From CBINFS01 sp966250015 (GTDB lineage Bacteria > Bacteroidota > Rhodothermia > Rhodothermales > DASSAV01), in assembly GCA_966250015.1 (NCBI GenBank), contig CBINFS010000002.1:124001-188000 (forward strand): DNA of 64,000 nt, given 5' to 3'. The position numbers and the translations under genes were made by a program. Positions within the stretch are counted from its first letter, which is position 1, and each line of letters opens with the position of its first letter. Shown here in pieces: positions 60,891 through 64,000 of the stretch. The notes under the pieces are model-generated. The model did no database searches and was not told the origin of the DNA. It worked only from the letters and a program-made list of their open reading frames with translations.

Positions 60891-62027
60891 TTAGTGTTCG
60901 AGTGGATAGCGGCCGTACGTTCGAGCCGTTTCAAAAAGGCTGAAGACGTTTTCCGGCGGGACGTCCCACTGCAAGTGGTTGGCCGGCGCCAGGATGTACC
61001 CTCCACCCGGCGCGAGTGTGTCGATGCGCCTGCGGACTTCCTGCTGGACCTCTTCATTGCTCCCTTGAAGCGCCTGCCGAATGTCGATGCCCCCGAGAAA
61101 CGTAAGGGATCGGCCGTACTTCTCCTTGACGGCCGCAAGGTCGGTCGCCGGTACCGGCTCGATGGGATGTACGACGTCGATTCCGATGTCGATCAAGCGC
61201 TGGAGGAAGGGCGTGATGGCGCCGTCGGAGTGGAAGATCACCTTTACGTGCGGGCTATGCCCTTTTACCAGCTCGACGAGCTTTCGGTACGGCTCGCGGA
61301 AGAACCGGTCGAACAGCGCAGGTGAGATGATCGGGCGCAGGTTGCCGGCGTAGTCGTCTCCCGGCAGCTCGATCAGATCCAGATCCTTCCCCGCGACGTC
61401 GAGAAATCGCTCGATCATCCCGGCGTAGCAGCCGTAAAGCCGGTCGACGAGCGCATGGACGACCTCCGGGTCGTCGAGCATGTCGGTGAGGAGCTGCTCG
61501 TGGCGCCTCAGCGACTGGGCCATTTCGAAGAAGCCGTACGACGAGACGGCCCTGCCGACGACGGCGTATTCGTGGTCCATCGACCGGATTTGCTTCAGCC
61601 GCTCTTTGATTTCATCCTTTCTGATGACGACGTCGGGATCCGGAAGCGGGTAGGCGTATATCTCGTCGATGGAGGCCTTTTCGAGCGGGAAATGGCTGGC
61701 GGTGCGGTAGAGGCCGGAATAATCAAACCGCAGGCCCCATCCGTCAGTGCCGTCGTCGGACCGGCGAGAGGTAACGGCCGTTGAGCCGGGGTCGACGTGC
61801 CGGACGTCAACCCCCAGTATTTCCAGCAACCGATCGTCGTAGTAGTTCACCGAATGAACCTTATCGGGGCGGAAGGGAAGCACGGGATCCCACTTCAGAT
61901 GGTCGAGAATATTGAAGTAGAGACGGTCGGTGACGCCGTACCAGCTTCCCCAGAGGGCGAGTGGCACCCGGTCGGGTTCCTGGTGGCTGACGGCAGCGAG
62001 TACGCGCTCGCGAGAACTAAGGTGCAT
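60891..62027 (-). CDS. Uroporphyrinogen decarboxylase family protein
   Basis: A 378-residue protein of the UroD/methyltransferase superfamily TIM-barrel fold. It has the usual opening (SSRERVLAAVSHQEPDRVP), then a long barrel with HSDGAITPFLQRLIDIG and LGGIDIRQALQGS. It lacks the HxC...C zinc ligands of the corrinoid methyltransferases MtaA/CmuA: the equivalent motif reads HSD, and only one Cys is present. So it is not an obvious zinc methyltransferase or a haem-pathway HemE. Such divergent members are common in sugar-catabolic clusters. It is the first gene of the four-gene run. Confidence 0.85.
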   Translation of the reverse strand: MHLSSRERVLAAVSHQEPDRVPLALWGSWYGVTDRLYFNILDHLKWDPVLPFRPDKVHSVNYYDDRLLEILGVDVRHVDPGSTAVTSRRSDDGTDGWGLRFDYSGLYRTASHFPLEKASIDEIYAYPLPDPDVVIRKDEIKERLKQIRSMDHEYAVVGRAVSSYGFFEMAQSLRRHEQLLTDMLDDPEVVHALVDRLYGCYAGMIERFLDVAGKDLDLIELPGDDYAGNLRPIISPALFDRFFREPYRKLVELVKGHSPHVKVIFHSDGAITPFLQRLIDIGIDVVHPIEPVPATDLAAVKEKYGRSLTFLGGIDIRQALQGSNEEVQQEVRRRIDTLAPGGGYILAPANHLQWDVPPENVFSLFETARTYGRYPLEH

Positions 62028-62187
62028 CGTTTACTTGATCCGTGGCTCGGCCACGCCTAATATCGGAATAGACTGTCGGCATGATACAGAACCGGGGGGT
62101 GCGGTGTCAACGACGCACGCGTAATCCCGTGTTCCGGCGCCGGCGTCCCCGGCGGGTAGTTCTTCTCTCATCCTGACTTCGTTGATC

Positions 62188-63396
62188 ATGCGAAAGCCTC
62201 ATAACATCACCATGCTTGGAACGGGCCTGATCGGCCTGTTTTACACGACCACCCTGATCGACCGTCGAAGCTGCGATTCGATACGGGTCGTTTATTCGCG
62301 AACCGAGGAGCGGGCGAAAGCCTTTGCGCGCCAGTGGGACATTCCCCGGTATACGACCGACCTCAAGGCGGCCATCGAGGATCCCGAAACCGACGTGGTG
62401 GTGATCGGCCTGCCCAACGACTGCCACGAGGAAGCGGTGAGCCTCGCCGCCGCTGCCGGCAAGGCGGTGCTCTGTACGAAGCCGCTTGGCCGAACCGCGG
62501 AGGAAGCAAAGCGGATGCTCGACATGGTGGAGAAGGCCGGCGTGTTCAACGGGTACCTCGAAGACCTCGTCTACACCCCCAAGACGTTGAAGTCACTCGA
62601 ATCGGTGCGGCGGGGCGCGCTTGGAGAAATCCTGTGGGTTCGATCGCGCGAGACGCACCCCGGTCCACACAGCGCATGGTTCTGGGATCCCCGGCGGGCT
62701 GGCGGTGGTGCAATCGTCGACATGGGCTGTCACTGCATAGAGATCGCACGCAATTTCATTGGCAAAAACAATCGCCCGGTGGAAGTGATGTGCTGGACGG
62801 ACACGCTCGTTCATCCCATCGACGCGGAGGATCACGGGATCGGGCTGGTTCGCTACGAAAGCGGCGCCATCGGCCAGTTCGAGGTGAGCTGGGCATTCCG
62901 GGGTGGCATGGACCTGCGCGACGAGGTGTCCGGCACGCACGGCACGATCCTACTCAATCACTGGTTGAGGACGGGCTTCGACCTGTTCACTTCGGGAAGC
63001 TCGGGCGGCTACGTGGCCGAGAAAGTCGAAACCGATACGGGGTGGCTCTTTCCGGTAGGAGACGAAGTGCAGGCGCTCGGGTACGTCCACATGTTTAGGG
63101 ACATGCTCGACGCGCTCGACGAAGGCCGGCCGCCGATGGAGACGTTCTACGACGGCTACGTCGTGAACGCCGTCATCGATGCGTGCTACCGTTCGGCAAA
63201 AACGAAAAAGTGGGAGCCGGTCGAGCTCGATTACTGGCGGGCAGACTCACCCACTCCCCGGATCAAGCTGAATGCAAACGAGATCGACGGGAAGCTCCTG
63301 ATCAAAGAGGAGTACATGCCCGACGGTACGATCAAACGGATCTTCCGCGATAAAGAAAGCGGCGACATCAGCCAGACGTCCGTGCCTGCACCGTAG
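62188..63396 (+). CDS. Gfo/Idh/MocA family oxidoreductase
   Basis: A 402-residue NAD(P)-dependent oxidoreductase. The Rossmann start is MLGTGLIGLFY, the cofactor/active-site motif is LCTKPLGRT (EKP type) and the C-terminal domain has GGGAIVDMGCHCIEIAR. The family acts on sugars and inositols. The ATG at 62188 is chosen over a TTG at 62182. It diverges from the UroD-like operon across 160 bp, and the UlaG-like gene follows 25 bp after, so the two arms probably share a regulatory region. Confidence 0.92.
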   Translation: MRKPHNITMLGTGLIGLFYTTTLIDRRSCDSIRVVYSRTEERAKAFARQWDIPRYTTDLKAAIEDPETDVVVIGLPNDCHEEAVSLAAAAGKAVLCTKPLGRTAEEAKRMLDMVEKAGVFNGYLEDLVYTPKTLKSLESVRRGALGEILWVRSRETHPGPHSAWFWDPRRAGGGAIVDMGCHCIEIARNFIGKNNRPVEVMCWTDTLVHPIDAEDHGIGLVRYESGAIGQFEVSWAFRGGMDLRDEVSGTHGTILLNHWLRTGFDLFTSGSSGGYVAEKVETDTGWLFPVGDEVQALGYVHMFRDMLDALDEGRPPMETFYDGYVVNAVIDACYRSAKTKKWEPVELDYWRADSPTPRIKLNANEIDGKLLIKEEYMPDGTIKRIFRDKESGDISQTSVPAP

Positions 63397-63421
63397 CGGA
63401 CGATCGTAAAGTGAGACGGTA

Positions 63422-64000
63422 ATGGGTCAACGCAACCTGATCAAGCCTGTACTTGCGGATGAGGCGTTCCTCGAAGACGTGGCGCGTGCGCGGGAGGATC
63501 GCACCCAGGTCCACCTGTGGTGGCTTGGCCAGAGCGGCTTCCTGATCCAGTGGCAGGGCCGCCACCTCCTGCTTGACCCTTACCTGTCGGATTCGCTGAC
63601 TAAAAAATACGCAGGAACGGATAAGCCGCACGTCCGGATGACCGAGCGAGTCGTCGATCCCGAACGACTCGATTTCATCGACGTCGTGACCTCGAGCCAC
63701 AACCACACCGATCACCTTGACGCGGAGACATTGATCCCGCTACTACATCGAAATCCGGGAGTCAAGCTCATCGTTCCGGAGGCCAACCGGAGGTTTGTCG
63801 CGGAACGGCTTGGGATCGACGAGGCCTTCCCAATCGGGCTGGATGATGGCGTCTCAGCTTCGGTTGCAGGATTTTCGCTGACCGGGATTCCGGCAGCCCA
63901 CGAGGAGCTGGACACCGACGAGCAGGGAAAGCATCGATTCCTCGGGTACGTGGTTTCGTTCGGCCGCTGGACCCTCTATCACAGCGGTGACACCGTGTGG
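63422..64000 (+). CDS. UlaG-like MBL-fold metal-dependent hydrolase (partial)
   Basis: A reading frame opens at the ATG at 63422 and runs off the window end after 193 codons. The metal motif SHNHTDHLD carries H93, H95, D97 and H98, with a prior LLDPYLSDS strand and a later YHSGDTVW. This matches the UlaG/MBL lactonase group, which opens sugar lactones such as ascorbate 6-phosphate lactone. It begins 25 bp after the Gfo/Idh gene, so one operon. The C-terminal part lies beyond the window. Confidence 0.88.
   Translation, partial: MGQRNLIKPVLADEAFLEDVARAREDRTQVHLWWLGQSGFLIQWQGRHLLLDPYLSDSLTKKYAGTDKPHVRMTERVVDPERLDFIDVVTSSHNHTDHLDAETLIPLLHRNPGVKLIVPEANRRFVAERLGIDEAFPIGLDDGVSASVAGFSLTGIPAAHEELDTDEQGKHRFLGYVVSFGRWTLYHSGDTVW

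Noticed and set aside
60891..62027. Corrinoid-dependent methyltransferase (MtaA/CmuA type) or HemE
   Set aside because: The zinc-ligand HxC and second Cys are missing, and no corrinoid protein lies beside it.

Overview
The window looks like a chromosomal segment of a GC-rich, free-living bacterium of the Bacteroidota/Rhodothermota side of the tree, most like Rhodothermales. Supporting signs are three exported proteins with type IX secretion (T9SS) C-terminal sorting domains, a DUF3109 protein, a surface beta-propeller lipoprotein beside a B12 TonB receptor, TAnnTTTG-type -7 promoter elements, and a class II (B12-dependent) ribonucleotide reductase. No tRNA, rRNA, insertion sequence, prophage or CRISPR array was seen. 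Taxonomy is inferred from gene content only.

Layout. 0-9.7 kb: end of a TipAS-domain gene, ruvB, a DUF3109 protein, rpoN, a membrane protein, an M1 metallopeptidase, HMG-CoA lyase, an aldehyde dehydrogenase and rnc. 9.8-16.5 kb: full-length gcvP, a beta-CASP metallo-beta-lactamase, a lytic-transglycosylase-like protein and a SPOR lipoprotein. 16.6-20.3 kb: a cobalamin riboswitch with a terminator directly against the start codon, then btuB, a BtuG-like lipoprotein and a small BFD-type [2Fe-2S] protein. 20.4-30.7 kb: a PIG-L deacetylase, gamma-glutamyltransferase, a CCA-adding type enzyme, two odd small proteins (one with a weak dsRBD-like patch, one almost entirely Asp/Glu/Phe), nrdJ behind a cluster of DnaA-box-like sites, then HD, Dabb and SRPBCC proteins. 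30.8-41.7 kb: an O-antigen ligase-type protein, folA, a MamK-like actin whose start lies inside an amidase gene, an FkbM methyltransferase, two T9SS cargo proteins including a GH13 alpha-amylase, thyA and a small hypothetical gene.

41.7-49 kb holds a DUF302 gene behind a 28-bp near-perfect AT palindrome, and a copper/silver-type efflux operon (Cys-rich exported protein, TolC, CusB fused to a cupredoxin domain, CusA). 49-58.2 kb has a RecB-type nuclease, ferredoxin fdxA, ahcY, an M36 peptidase, metK, acpP and fabF, with a strong terminator between the last two. 58.2-64 kb is an uncharacterised two-armed cluster: MetE-core, SDR, SIS and UroD-family genes on one strand, and a Gfo/Idh dehydrogenase plus a UlaG-like hydrolase on the other.

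Themes. Cobalamin: the riboswitch-controlled uptake operon would supply the cofactor for the B12-dependent ribonucleotide reductase about 9 kb away, and folA, thyA and nrdJ together cover deoxynucleotide supply. Methyl cycle: metK and ahcY are near neighbours. The observations judged most worth following are the MamK-like actin/amidase pair, the BtuB-BtuG-BFD operon with its abutting terminator, and the UroD/SIS/SDR/MetE-core cluster.
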